Below are positions 1 through 7,411 of a stretch of 64,000 nt of DNA, piece by piece; position 1 is the stretch's first letter, and each line of letters starts with the position of its first letter. Made by a program: the position numbers and the translations under genes. Under the pieces are notes generated by a model. The model was not told the origin of the DNA, did no database searches, and was given only the letters and a program-made list of their open reading frames with translations. This DNA is from Saccharicrinis sp963677345 (GTDB taxonomy: Bacteria; Bacteroidota; Bacteroidia; Bacteroidales; Marinilabiliaceae), in contig CAXXLC010000016.1 in assembly GCA_963677345.2 (NCBI GenBank), positions 124,001 through 188,000 of the forward strand, given 5' to 3'.

Positions 1-1
1 A

Positions 2-898
2 TACGCTCCTGCATATACCGATTCTGACTTTGAAACAATAATGAATTATAGTTCGCATATAACTTTTAATTCATTAAATCAATTCAACAGGTTCAGAGAT
101 AAAGTTCTTAATCATTGCGAAAAAATTTCAATGGGACTAAGAATTAATCCTGAATACTCTACGGTTGAAACAGATTTATACAACCCTTGTTCCCCTGGTA
201 CACGACTTGGTATTTCCATTGAAGATATGCCTGCTGAATTACCTGAGCATATTGAAGGTTTACACTTTCATACTTTATGTGAATCAAAATCATTTGATTT
301 AGAAAATACATTAAAAGCTGTTGAAGATAAATTTGGCAAATACCTCACTCAAATCAAATGGCTTAATATGGGTGGTGGTCACTTAATGACTCACAAAGAT
401 TATGATGTTGAACATTTAATCAGCACCCTTACAGCTTTTAAAGAAAAATGGAATATACATTTAATTTTAGAACCTGGTAGTGCATTTAACTGGAGAACCG
501 GAGTTCTGGTAAGCTCTGTAGTTGATATTGTTACTAACAAAGGAATTAAAACTGCTATTCTGGATGTTTCATTTGCAGCTCATATGCCCGACTGCCTTGA
601 AATGCCTTATCAACCGGGAATAAAAAATGCTAAATCTGAATATGTTTCCGGAAAACATACTTACAGAATGGGAGGCAATAGCTGTTTAGCAGGAGATTTT
701 ATTGGAGATTATTCTTTCGACAATGAATTATCAATTGGAGATCATATCATTTTTGAAGACATGATCCACTATACAATGGTTAAAACAACCATGTTTAATG
801 GAGTTCCTCATCCTTCAATAGGAATATGGAATAAGGACGATAAATTTGTTTTACTTAGGAAATTTAATTATCAGGATTATAAAAACAGACTAGGCTGA
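2..898 (+). CDS. nspC: Carboxynorspermidine decarboxylase, 5'-truncated by window edge
   Basis: PLP-dependent decarboxylase of the alanine racemase-fold group IV family that converts carboxy(nor)spermidine to (nor)spermidine in the aspartate-semialdehyde route of polyamine synthesis. The frame is open from base 2, before the first ATG at 41, so the gene starts outside the window; about 298 of the usual 370-380 residues are present and the N-terminal PLP-lysine region is missing. Visible family features are the GLHFHTLCE segment, the glycine-rich LNMGGGH phosphate-binding loop, LEPGSAF, and the C-terminal catalytic-face motifs MPDCLEMPYQP and GNSCLAGD. The call rests on recognition of these motifs; a diaminopimelate decarboxylase is less likely because of the short C-terminus. 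It converges on the acyltransferase gene across 182 bases. Confidence 0.9.
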   Translation, partial: YAPAYTDSDFETIMNYSSHITFNSLNQFNRFRDKVLNHCEKISMGLRINPEYSTVETDLYNPCSPGTRLGISIEDMPAELPEHIEGLHFHTLCESKSFDLENTLKAVEDKFGKYLTQIKWLNMGGGHLMTHKDYDVEHLISTLTAFKEKWNIHLILEPGSAFNWRTGVLVSSVVDIVTNKGIKTAILDVSFAAHMPDCLEMPYQPGIKNAKSEYVSGKHTYRMGGNSCLAGDFIGDYSFDNELSIGDHIIFEDMIHYTMVKTTMFNGVPHPSIGIWNKDDKFVLLRKFNYQDYKNRLG

Positions 899-900
899 AC

Positions 901-1059
901 TATTCATAAATTCTTCTACTACAAGCCTCAAAACCTTTGATAAAAAGCAAATGCTCGATTTTAAGTTTTCAAAATAGTTCACTATTCCTGCAAACTGAAA
1001 ACCTCCACTTCACTTTTTCTCTTTGCTTTTGATACTCTCGTAACGAAAATTTATGAATA
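901..1059. repeat. 159-bp segment bounded by 12-bp perfect inverted repeats
   Basis: TATTCATAAATT at 901-912 is matched by its exact reverse complement at 1048-1059, almost filling the gap between the convergent nspC and plsC genes. No ORF or convincing U-tract terminator lies inside. It may be a small non-autonomous element, a cruciform that ends both transcripts, or chance in AT-rich DNA. Confidence 0.35.
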
Positions 1060-1080
1060 CATCAGGCTAGGTTAAATCAT

Positions 1081-1821
1081 TTAGTTAAAATAAACCTTAT
1101 TTTTAACTTGCTCTTCAATATCCAATATCAATTCTTTAAGATCTTTATCTTTGGGGTCGATAGCAGGTAAAGCTGTATAAGTAAGTTCACATCCAAAAGT
1201 TAACGGAAAATATCCTCTCTTAGTCAACTCATAATTTCCTTTTATTGCCAATGGCACCAAGAAGGCAGAAGGTGCTGTTTTTACAAGAGTGGCAATACCC
1301 GGATATTGAAAATGACGCACTTTTCCATTTTTACTCCTTGTTCCCTCAGGAAATATACTTGCGCTAAATTTTTCTTTTTCAATATGTTTTCCCAGCTTAG
1401 AAATTTCAACCATTGCCTGACGACCATTTTTTCTGTCAATTAATGCTGACCCACCTTTTCTCAGGTTATATGAAATAGATGGAATTCCTTTGCCTAATTC
1501 TGCTTTAGAAACAAACTTTGGATGATACTTTCTAAATCCCCATACTATTGGTGGAATATCAAATGTACTTTGATGATTAGAAATAATAATAAAAGGCCTG
1601 TCTTTTGGCAATTCATCAAATCCCTCAAATTTTATTTTCGCACCAACGATCCTTAAACCATAAAGCAATAAGAAGTTTAAAATATCCACTGCTTTTTTAC
1701 GGAGATAATATCCTCCAAGAACCTGACACAGCACTTGTATTAAATGAAAAAGCAATAAAAGAAAACCAAAATAAATCCAATAAACAGGTGATAATAAATA
1801 ACTAATAATTTTATTCTTCAT
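1081..1821 (-). CDS. plsC: 1-acyl-sn-glycerol-3-phosphate acyltransferase (PlsC family)
   Basis: Membrane-associated acyltransferase of the LPLAT family; the family moves an acyl chain from acyl-ACP or acyl-CoA to lysophosphatidic acid, or in some members to other lysolipids. 246 residues, the family's usual length. An N-terminal hydrophobic stretch (about residues 8-35) anchors it. The catalytic NHxxxxD box is seen as NHQSTFD with His83 and Asp88, and the substrate-binding box as FPEGTRS at 157-163. It is the last gene of a likely three-gene minus-strand operon, 6 bases after the inositol-phosphatase-like gene. The exact acceptor lipid cannot be told; ornithine-lipid or other lysolipid acylation is possible. 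Confidence 0.9.
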   Translation of the reverse strand: MKNKIISYLLSPVYWIYFGFLLLLFHLIQVLCQVLGGYYLRKKAVDILNFLLLYGLRIVGAKIKFEGFDELPKDRPFIIISNHQSTFDIPPIVWGFRKYHPKFVSKAELGKGIPSISYNLRKGGSALIDRKNGRQAMVEISKLGKHIEKEKFSASIFPEGTRSKNGKVRHFQYPGIATLVKTAPSAFLVPLAIKGNYELTKRGYFPLTFGCELTYTALPAIDPKDKDLKELILDIEEQVKNKVYFN

Positions 1822-1827
1822 TCAATA

Positions 1828-2733
1828 TTACATTATAAACCGACGCAACATTTCCTTACAATCAAGGTTCTCTACATCATAGTATAGCACACCTGTTTTA
1901 TTCATAAATGTGCTTTCTTTCTGATTGAAATTAATTTTATTGCCAAAGGCATCTGAAACAGGTAAACCCATTTCTGTGAATATGCAGGCTGTCGCTGCAA
2001 AATCCCACAAACTACCACCTCCAATTTCATTTTTAGGCAGCTTAAAATAACAGGCCGGCCGGGTTTCCAACACCCAAATAGCATTCATAACTGCACCACC
2101 TTGTTTTAACATTTTAAATGTTAAATAACCACTGTCAATAGCCAGATTATTTACACACAGGGTAATATCCTTAAACTTTGGATGTTTTGTAAAACTGCGA
2201 TCATTAATAAAAGTAAAGTACTTATCCCCAGGCCGCTTATCATCAGTCCAAAGTTCATTATTCTTATAAACACCTCCACCTTTAAATGCATGGTAAACAT
2301 CCATATTTACCGGATTACAAACCACACCTATAACAGGCTCACCTTCTTTGGATACTAAAGCAATTGAAACACTATACCCTTGATAGCCCTGCGAAAAAGG
2401 TAAAGTTCCATCTAAAGGATCAATACACCAAAAATAATCTTTAATGAAACGACTCTTATCGTCAGCCTTTTCTTCAGTTAATATTCCAAAATCGTATTTA
2501 ACAACAGAATCATTTAACTCTTCCAAAATTATTTCCTGGCTTCTGAAATCTACTTCAGTAACCACCTGAGATTCTTTACTTGTTCCACCCTGAGGTTGAT
2601 CTACCGAATCAATTGTCTTTAACTCTATTGCAAGATCATTGGGATCACAAGATGATATATACTGAGCAGCTTTTATAGCAGCCTCTCTTGCTATCCCGCA
2701 CAAATCCTCTAATGTTTCCTTAACTAGCTCCAT
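1828..2733 (-). CDS. Inositol monophosphatase-family phosphatase (CysQ/IMPase-like)
   Basis: Metal-dependent phosphomonoesterase of the inositol monophosphatase/fructose-bisphosphatase/CysQ superfamily, 301 residues. Metal-binding motifs are present: the acidic pair in LTEEKADD (about 86-92), WCIDPLDGT at 102-110 (motif A) and SLWDFAATA near residue 240 (motif B). Known substrates in the family include 3'-phosphoadenosine 5'-phosphate, inositol 1-phosphate and other sugar phosphates; the sequence does not decide between them. An internal block after residue 35 (IDSVDQPQGGTSKES) looks like an insertion relative to short CysQ proteins. It sits between a kinase-like gene and plsC with tight spacing, suggesting a shared operon, possibly acting on a phosphorylated headgroup or polyol. 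Confidence 0.82.
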   Translation of the reverse strand: MELVKETLEDLCGIAREAAIKAAQYISSCDPNDLAIELKTIDSVDQPQGGTSKESQVVTEVDFRSQEIILEELNDSVVKYDFGILTEEKADDKSRFIKDYFWCIDPLDGTLPFSQGYQGYSVSIALVSKEGEPVIGVVCNPVNMDVYHAFKGGGVYKNNELWTDDKRPGDKYFTFINDRSFTKHPKFKDITLCVNNLAIDSGYLTFKMLKQGGAVMNAIWVLETRPACYFKLPKNEIGGGSLWDFAATACIFTEMGLPVSDAFGNKINFNQKESTFMNKTGVLYYDVENLDCKEMLRRFIM

Positions 2734-2792
2734 ATCATTTAAAATTCGGCATGAAGATAAAAAATATCTTGATAATGTAATGATACTAACAA

Positions 2793-3767
2793 CTATTTTA
2801 ACTCTTTAATGATCTTTCTACAAACCTTTTCACTGTAATCATTAATCTTCCAATGACCCGGACTCCAACCTTTTAAAAACCTATGGAAATCAGCCCAGGC
2901 ATAATGATACATTTCACGCCATTCTTTTTCAAGATCCAGAAAATCTATATCCTTATTTAAAATCTCAATGGCAATTTTCAGCTCTTTAAAATAATAATCT
3001 AATATTTCTGATTCTAACCTTTCACAATCCTCTTCATATAAGCAACTACCTACAAAATAGGCTACGTCTTTCATTCCACAACCACCTCCTACATACTGAA
3101 AATCTACTGCTGCTACTTTTTTCCCATCCCCTGAAAAACAGAAGTTTGCCAATTTTGCATCACCATGAATAAAGGTTAAATATTTTGAACGATTTAATAC
3201 TTCATCAATTTTATGAGCAACACCTTTCAGTTCGTGATCATCAAGAATTTTAAATTCATCCGGGCGGGTATCTAAATGCCAATAAGATCCAACGGCCCAC
3301 AAACCATCAGGTTTGAAACCCATAAAAACTGCATGAAAATGAGCCAACCACTTTAAACAGGTTTTTATTTGTTGCCAATTAACTGATGATAATCTTGCAT
3401 CATAACCAACACTATCCAAATCTTCTAAAACCATAAAAACCTCATCATCTTTACTTTCTAAAAGAAGACACTCCGGCACCTTACAGTACTCATTACATTG
3501 TTTTGAATAATTTTTATACCAAGAAGTCTCAACTTCATAGGATTTTACTTTTCGCTGATGAGAATAATCTGTATTCCAACCTCTGGGATGCTTGTTTTTA
3601 GTGGGTAATTTAACATGCTTAGCAACAACACTTTTAGCTTTACTCCCCTTTAATGTCAACCTTAAAATACTTCCATAACCACTCCATAAACTTTGAATTT
3701 CTTCTTCTTTTAGAATATCATCAGCTCCTGTTACGGCCAGTATTAGATCTTTATAATGATTCTCCAT
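2793..3767 (-). CDS. Phosphotransferase-family kinase (CHK/ecdysteroid kinase-like)
   Basis: Small-molecule kinase of the aminoglycoside phosphotransferase/choline kinase-like fold, 324 residues. The catalytic loop is FIHGDAKLANF with His201, Asp203 and Asn208, followed by VDFQYVGGGCGMKDVAY, where Asp222 is the metal-binding DFG equivalent. The DFQ...G.G..DLAY pattern is typical of the CHK/EcKL-like subgroup, whose bacterial substrates are mostly unknown. The gene is the first of a likely operon with the inositol-phosphatase-family gene (59 bases downstream) and plsC. A kinase next to a phosphatase and an acyltransferase suggests work on a small alcohol or lipid headgroup, but that is inference. 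Confidence 0.75.
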   Translation of the reverse strand: MENHYKDLILAVTGADDILKEEEIQSLWSGYGSILRLTLKGSKAKSVVAKHVKLPTKNKHPRGWNTDYSHQRKVKSYEVETSWYKNYSKQCNEYCKVPECLLLESKDDEVFMVLEDLDSVGYDARLSSVNWQQIKTCLKWLAHFHAVFMGFKPDGLWAVGSYWHLDTRPDEFKILDDHELKGVAHKIDEVLNRSKYLTFIHGDAKLANFCFSGDGKKVAAVDFQYVGGGCGMKDVAYFVGSCLYEEDCERLESEILDYYFKELKIAIEILNKDIDFLDLEKEWREMYHYAWADFHRFLKGWSPGHWKINDYSEKVCRKIIKELK

Positions 3768-3908
3768 CTCTTTAAATCTGTTTTATGCTATTTATATATA
3801 CTTACAGACATTTAGTTTGCCTAAGTGTGAGACACCATAAAAACACACGTCTTCTTTTTCGCAAAAAGAAGATGCAAATATAATAAATGTAACTATGGAT
3901 AGTAGATA

Positions 3909-4167
3909 GTTGAAAGTTGAAAGTTGAAAGTTGAAAGTCGTAGGACGTAGGACGTAGGTCATAGGCCGTAGGATGTAAGTCATAGGTCGTAGGACGTAGG
4001 ACGTAGGACGTAGATCGTAGGACGTAGGACGAAAGTCATAGGATGTAGGTCGTAGGTCGTAGGTCATAGGATGTAGGTCATAGGATGTAGGTCATAGGAT
4101 GTAGGTCATAGGTCGTAGGTCATAGGTCGTAGGACGTAGGTCATAGGTCGTAGGTCGTAGGTCATAG
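3909..4167. repeat. 7-bp tandem repeat array, 37 units in perfect phase
   Basis: Thirty-seven consecutive 7-mers with no indel: four GTTGAAA units (3909-3936), then 33 units of consensus GWCRTAG (GTCGTAG, GACGTAG, GTCATAG and GATGTAG are commonest). The array spans 259 bp, exactly 37 x 7. On the minus strand it reads as repeated YDLRPT-like peptide in open frames (3792-4067 and 4092-4325), which are artefacts of the repeat. It starts about 140 bases upstream of the kinase gene's start and ends on the first base of the hairpin element at 4167. Confidence 0.95.
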
Positions 4168-4319
4168 GGGTTAATACCTATAAACATAATATGACTCCGG
4201 AGGAGGCACATATTTATAGAATAGTCATATAATTGATAAATTGACTCCGGAGGAGGCACATCTGAATTGATATTGGATTTGCGGTTCGACTCCCCTGGAG
4301 TCGATTTATGTGTATAACG
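4167..4319. repeat. Hairpin element A, copy 1 (153 bp, MITE-like ends)
   Basis: 97% identical (149 of 153) to 5290-5442, same orientation, without gaps. It carries three hairpins with 3-nt loops: GACTCC-GGA-GGAGGC (one mismatch in this copy), a second GACTCC hairpin, and CGACTCC-CCT-GGAGTCG. The core 4179-4316 has imperfect 20-bp terminal inverted repeats (TATAAACATAATATGACTCC against the reverse complement of 4297-4316, 16 of 20 matching), as in MITEs. No coding frame is convincing. Confidence 0.85.
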
Positions 4320-4453
4320 ATACAAATATGATTAGGAACAGGAATACGGGCTACTTTCCATTCTGCCTATATAAAAGCTGATGCGGGATACAAGACTCCC
4401 AAATAATTCAGACCAGCCCTTAATTATCATTTGCTGTTGGTATTAGTGGATTT

Positions 4454-4858
4454 TTATTTTTCTCTATCAACCCAATTTTCAATCTGAATGTTAGAAATCC
4501 TTTCAAATTCCCTAACATTTTCAGTGACCATTATTAAGTCTTTTTCAACTGCAGTACAGCCAATCAATAGATCAAAATCACTTATTGGAATTCCATTTTT
4601 TCTTAATCGGGCTTTTTCTTTTCCGTATAAGTAGATAGAATCAAATATTGGAAGAATTGTTAATTGGTCAACGAATTGGTCTATGATATTATGGTTCTTT
4701 TGGGGATTCCAACTATTTTCAGCACCATAAACAAGTTCTGCTAGAGTTATTTCAGAGATTGTACATTTGTCTAATCCAATTTCAATTAATTTGTCAATTA
4801 TTCCAAATTTACCTTTAAAGAAATGAATGCAAATATTTGAATCAAGTAAGTATTTCAT
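4454..4858 (-). CDS. vapC: PIN-domain ribonuclease toxin (VapC family)
   Basis: 134-residue PIN-domain protein, the usual length for VapC toxins, which cleave RNA (often initiator tRNA or rRNA) unless bound by the partner antitoxin. Acidic residues of the Mg-binding pocket are visible: Asp6 in LLDSNIC, Glu41 in LAELVYGA, Asp94/Asp96 in ISDFDLLIG, and the VTEN segment at 111-114. The start codon overlaps the stop of the upstream antitoxin gene by one base (TAATG), a sign of translational coupling. The pair is isolated between copies of hairpin element A, so it is a mobile or recently acquired module by context. Confidence 0.9.
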   Translation of the reverse strand: MKYLLDSNICIHFFKGKFGIIDKLIEIGLDKCTISEITLAELVYGAENSWNPQKNHNIIDQFVDQLTILPIFDSIYLYGKEKARLRKNGIPISDFDLLIGCTAVEKDLIMVTENVREFERISNIQIENWVDREK

Positions 4859-5097
4859 TAAAATTCAGCTATATTATCTTTGTCAATTCTAGATTCTTTT
4901 ATTTCTTTAATTATATCATCTGAATCTTTAGAATCATCCCAAGCTCCATATAAACTCCTCAAATCAAAATCTTTGTCTTTTTTTACTTCTATTGATTCTG
5001 TAAGTTTTACTATTAATTTTTTCTTCGAGCCATTATCCAACTTCGTCAAGAATCTAAAATATTTTTCTATTGTTCTGCTTGTTAATGCTAATCCCAT
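4858..5097 (-). CDS. Antitoxin partner of the PIN toxin (VapB-like)
   Basis: Short protein directly upstream of, and overlapping by one base with, the PIN toxin gene. The C-terminal segment LYGAWDDSKDSDDIIKEIKESR followed by a terminal EF is the toxin-wrapping tail common to antitoxins of this kind in Bacteroidota. No classic AbrB, RHH or Phd DNA-binding motif can be named with certainty from reading; the N-terminal half is rich in Lys and hydrophobics. I chose the ATG at 5097 (79 residues, MGLALTSRT); a TTG at 5121 would add eight residues. Such antitoxins usually repress their own promoter. Confidence 0.78.
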   Translation of the reverse strand: MGLALTSRTIEKYFRFLTKLDNGSKKKLIVKLTESIEVKKDKDFDLRSLYGAWDDSKDSDDIIKEIKESRIDKDNIAEF

Positions 5098-5186
5098 AAC
5101 GTATAATTTTCTTTGATTCAAATATATAATAATTTAATAAGATAAAGAATTATTAGTTGTGCAGTTGTTTTTTAATCATTAATACC

Positions 5187-5289
5187 AACGTATTGCTATA
5201 AACATAAAACCCCTCAGGGGCTAATACACGCCTCCTCAGATCGGGAGGCCTTGGTTTATAAGACATAGCGAGACGATACACCTAACAAA
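5187..5289. repeat. Hairpin element B, copy 1
   Basis: About 103 bp, nearly identical to 5439-5541 (offset 252). It contains CTATAAACATAA followed by a CCCC-TCA-GGGG hairpin, then a second pairing CCTCC...GGGAGG. It abuts element A copy 2, giving the order B-A-B over 355 bp between the antitoxin and the DUF6266 gene. Confidence 0.8.
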
Positions 5290-5442
5290 GGGGTTAATAC
5301 CTATAAACATAATATGACTCCGGAGGAGTCACATATTTATAGAATAGTCATATAATAGATAAATTGACTCCAGAGGAGTCACATCTGAATTGATATTGGA
5401 TTTGCGGTTCGACTCCCCTGGAGTCGATTTATGTGTATAACG
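5290..5442. repeat. Hairpin element A, copy 2
   Basis: Second copy of the 153-bp element. Its first two hairpins have perfect stems here (GACTCC-GGA-GGAGTC and GACTCC-AGA-GGAGTC), whereas copy 1 carries a mismatch in each. The two copies are direct repeats 1,123 bp apart; recombination between them would remove the toxin-antitoxin pair. Confidence 0.85.
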
Positions 5443-5541
5443 TATTGCTATAAACATAAAACCCCTCCGGGGCTAATACACGCCTCCTCAGGGCGGGAGA
5501 CCTTGGTTTATAAGACATAGAGAGACGCTATACCTAACAAG
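5439..5541. repeat. Hairpin element B, copy 2
   Basis: Second copy of element B, overlapping the last four bases (AACG) of element A copy 2. The first hairpin reads CCCC-TCC-GGGG instead of CCCC-TCA-GGGG, so the stem is kept while the loop changes. It ends just before the 3' end of the DUF6266 gene. Confidence 0.8.
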
Positions 5542-5548
5542 TGGGTTT

Positions 5549-6175
5549 TTAAATAATATCAGCAGTTAAACAATAACTATTACTAAACATGGTTTCTTTA
5601 TTATTTCTAAAGGCCACCCATATATCCTGTATTTCTCCACTAATTTCATCCTTACTTATTGTAAAAGTTCCTTTATATCTTTGGGTGCCGGTAATAAAAT
5701 ACTCGCCATAATTATCTTTATCTCTTACCATAAAAATAAATGTATCTAATGAATTTGCACCTTTAGCTTTTGTAGTTTCCCATTTAAAAGTAATATCCGT
5801 ATCGCTTTCTATGTAATGCATACCTGGTGCCATTGGTAAAAGGCCTAACGATAGAAGGGCAGTTTTTTTATTGATGTATTGATTGGGATATTCTCCTGAA
5901 ACAGCATTTTTTAAATTGTAAGATTGAGCTGATTGATAACCTGTTCTGCTGGAGTTTTTTTCTTTAAAGGATAATTTAAGCAAATCACTATAGGGTCGAA
6001 TAAAATCGTGTACCAATTTCATTTTTTGCCTTTGTCTAAGTTGAGACTCACTTTTTTTATCATGATAATATTCAGGAACAGCTCTGGCGCAAGGTACACC
6101 ATTTCTATAATAAAATACAATGTTTCCGATCTTACCTGATCCGGATTCTAATAAGTTAGATTTAAGACGTGCCAT
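5549..6175 (-). CDS. DUF6266 family protein
   Basis: 208-residue protein recognised as DUF6266, a Bacteroidota family of unknown role, by its N-terminal pattern GSGKIGNIVFYYRNGVPCAR and the downstream NP..QLxQRxKM-like segment (SQLRQRQKMK). There is no signal peptide and no membrane segment; the C-terminal half (about 115-208) is predicted to be beta-rich with alternating hydrophobics. It stands alone, with the hairpin B element directly downstream and a long intergenic region upstream. Function cannot be assigned. These genes often occur in several copies per genome beside repeats, which fits the setting. Confidence 0.75.
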   Translation of the reverse strand: MARLKSNLLESGSGKIGNIVFYYRNGVPCARAVPEYYHDKKSESQLRQRQKMKLVHDFIRPYSDLLKLSFKEKNSSRTGYQSAQSYNLKNAVSGEYPNQYINKKTALLSLGLLPMAPGMHYIESDTDITFKWETTKAKGANSLDTFIFMVRDKDNYGEYFITGTQRYKGTFTISKDEISGEIQDIWVAFRNNKETMFSNSYCLTADII

Positions 6176-6285
6176 AATTTATGATTTTAAGGTAGTAGAA
6201 ATATATGTAGAGTGAATGCTATATAACGATTGGCTACTATACATATTTTAAATATACAAAAAATACATAAATAACATACATTATT

Positions 6286-6311
6286 TACATTATATAATGT
6301 ATATAATGTAA
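6286..6311. promoter_or_regulatory. Overlapping palindromes, possible operator
   Basis: TACATTATATAATGTA is self-complementary over 16 bp, and the ATAATGTA half is repeated once more at 6303-6310. It sits about 110 bases upstream of the DUF6266 start. Palindromes are common in such AT-rich DNA, so the regulatory reading is tentative. Confidence 0.3.
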
Positions 6312-6419
6312 CTTATTAGTGAGATATAAGTGAGTTTAATGTGAAAATGACACTTGCTCTTTACTATATTGAATTCATTTGTATTATATGTAGCTATTTT
6401 ACAAATACGATATGAATCA

Positions 6420-6454
6420 AAAAAAAAGACTGCTCTTTAAGAACAGTCTTTTAT
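6420..6454. terminator. Orphan intrinsic-terminator-like hairpin
   Basis: AAGACTG at 6426-6432 pairs with CAGTCTT at 6444-6450, extended by further A-T pairs, with an A-run on the left and T-run on the right so it could work on either strand. Both neighbouring genes start, not end, at this region, so a small transcript may be what it terminates. Confidence 0.5.
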
Positions 6455-6551
6455 GACAATCTGAATTCTAAAATTTTAACCGAAGGTTAATACCTAAAGA
6501 CGAATCAAAATAGTTCGTTAAGTTTTTACAAGGAAAGATGACAGATATACT

Positions 6552-6559
6552 TATCTTTG
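6552..6559 (+). promoter_or_regulatory. Bacteroidota -7 box TATCTTTG
   Basis: Matches the TAnnTTTG consensus of the Bacteroidota primary sigma factor, 21 bases before the ATG of the DUF2520 gene. The -33 TTG element is not clear, so the promoter call rests on the -7 box and position. Confidence 0.5.
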
Positions 6560-6580
6560 ATTTAATATTAATAAGATAAC

Positions 6581-7342
6581 ATGATACAAAGTATTGTTTT
6601 AATTGGAGCTGGAAATCTGGCAACTCAGTTAGGTTTTTCACTTGCAAAAAAAGGCTTTAATATACGCCAGGTATATAGCTATACTCTTGAAAATGCAGAA
6701 CTATTAGCAGACAAGTTAAATGCATACTCAACAAATAACCTGAATGAAATTCAGACAAATGCAGATTTATATATTATTGCCGTAAAAGATGCAGTTTTAG
6801 CGCAAACCATCGAGCAGCTCCCTCATCTTAAAGGAATTGTTACTCACACAGCAGGAAGTATGAGTATTGATATGCTGGTTAAATTTGATCATTATGGAAT
6901 AATATATCCCTTTCAAACTTTTAGTAAGGAAAAAGATGTTGAATTTAATTCTATTCCAATATTAATGGAGGCCAACAACGAAGCCACTGAAGAAAGACTT
7001 TTAAAATTTGGTAAAAGCATATCAAATACTGTTATGATTTGTGATTCAAACCAAAGAAAGCAGATTCACCTGGCAGCTATATTTGCATGCAACTTTACAA
7101 ACCATATGTATTCAATTGCAAATGAAATTTTAAAAAGTCACAATATAAGTTTCGATGTTATTAAACCACTGATTCAGGAAACTGCATCAAAAGTTGAGAC
7201 TCTTAATCCCAAAGAAGCGCAAACCGGACCAGCAATCAGAGGAGATAAAAATATTATTGAAGAACATTTAAAAATGCTTAATGACCATAATGATTTACAA
7301 TCCATATATAAAACATTAAGCAACAGAATTATGAATTCATAG
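6581..7342 (+). CDS. Rossmann-like DUF2520 oxidoreductase-type protein
   Basis: 253-residue protein with an N-terminal NAD(P)-binding Rossmann fold (VLIGAGNLATQLG, about residues 6-18) and a C-terminal helical DUF2520 domain, the architecture of the pyrroline-5-carboxylate reductase/F420-dependent reductase-like superfamily. HTAGSMSIDML and YPFQTFS are typical family segments, and the helical part carries NPKEAQTGPAIRGD. The reaction is not known. In other Bacteroidota it lies beside the KdsC-like, UbiA and Maf genes; here those are a few kilobases downstream on the other strand, with the S46 peptidase gene in between, so the neighbourhood is conserved. It ends at a strong bidirectional terminator. 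Confidence 0.82.
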   Translation: MIQSIVLIGAGNLATQLGFSLAKKGFNIRQVYSYTLENAELLADKLNAYSTNNLNEIQTNADLYIIAVKDAVLAQTIEQLPHLKGIVTHTAGSMSIDMLVKFDHYGIIYPFQTFSKEKDVEFNSIPILMEANNEATEERLLKFGKSISNTVMICDSNQRKQIHLAAIFACNFTNHMYSIANEILKSHNISFDVIKPLIQETASKVETLNPKEAQTGPAIRGDKNIIEEHLKMLNDHNDLQSIYKTLSNRIMNS

Positions 7343-7351
7343 ACAAAAAAT

Positions 7352-7391
7352 AATGCAGTGCCTTTAAGAAAGTTTCTTTAAGCACTGCATT
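7352..7391. terminator. Bidirectional intrinsic terminator between convergent genes
   Basis: AATGCAGTGC (7352-7361) pairs perfectly with GCACTGCATT (7382-7391), and the inner TTAAGAAA/TTTCTTAA continues the stem. It lies between the DUF2520 gene (+) and the S46 peptidase gene (-) and probably ends both. Confidence 0.85.
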
Positions 7392-7411
7392 ACATTTCTT
7401 AAAACCAGAGA

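Larger units (their letters stand above)
6176..6580. other. Divergent intergenic region (405 bp) with palindrome and orphan terminator
   Basis: No supported gene. It holds a perfect 16-bp palindrome TACATTATATAATGTA (6286-6301) that overlaps a longer inverted repeat (TTACATTATA at 6285-6294 with TATAATGTAA at 6302-6311), a possible dimer-binding operator. A terminator-like hairpin at 6420-6454 belongs to neither flanking gene, since both begin here. A 22-codon ORF from an ATG near 6347 is too weak to call. Confidence 0.5.

Noticed and set aside
3909..4167. CRISPR array
   Set aside because: The units are contiguous 7-mers without spacers, and there are no cas genes.
3792..4325. Two open frames (3792-4067 and 4092-4325, minus strand) coding YDLRPT-like repeats
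   Set aside because: They are readings of the 7-bp tandem array; the peptide follows the DNA repeat, there is no domain, and the ends lie in hairpin element DNA.
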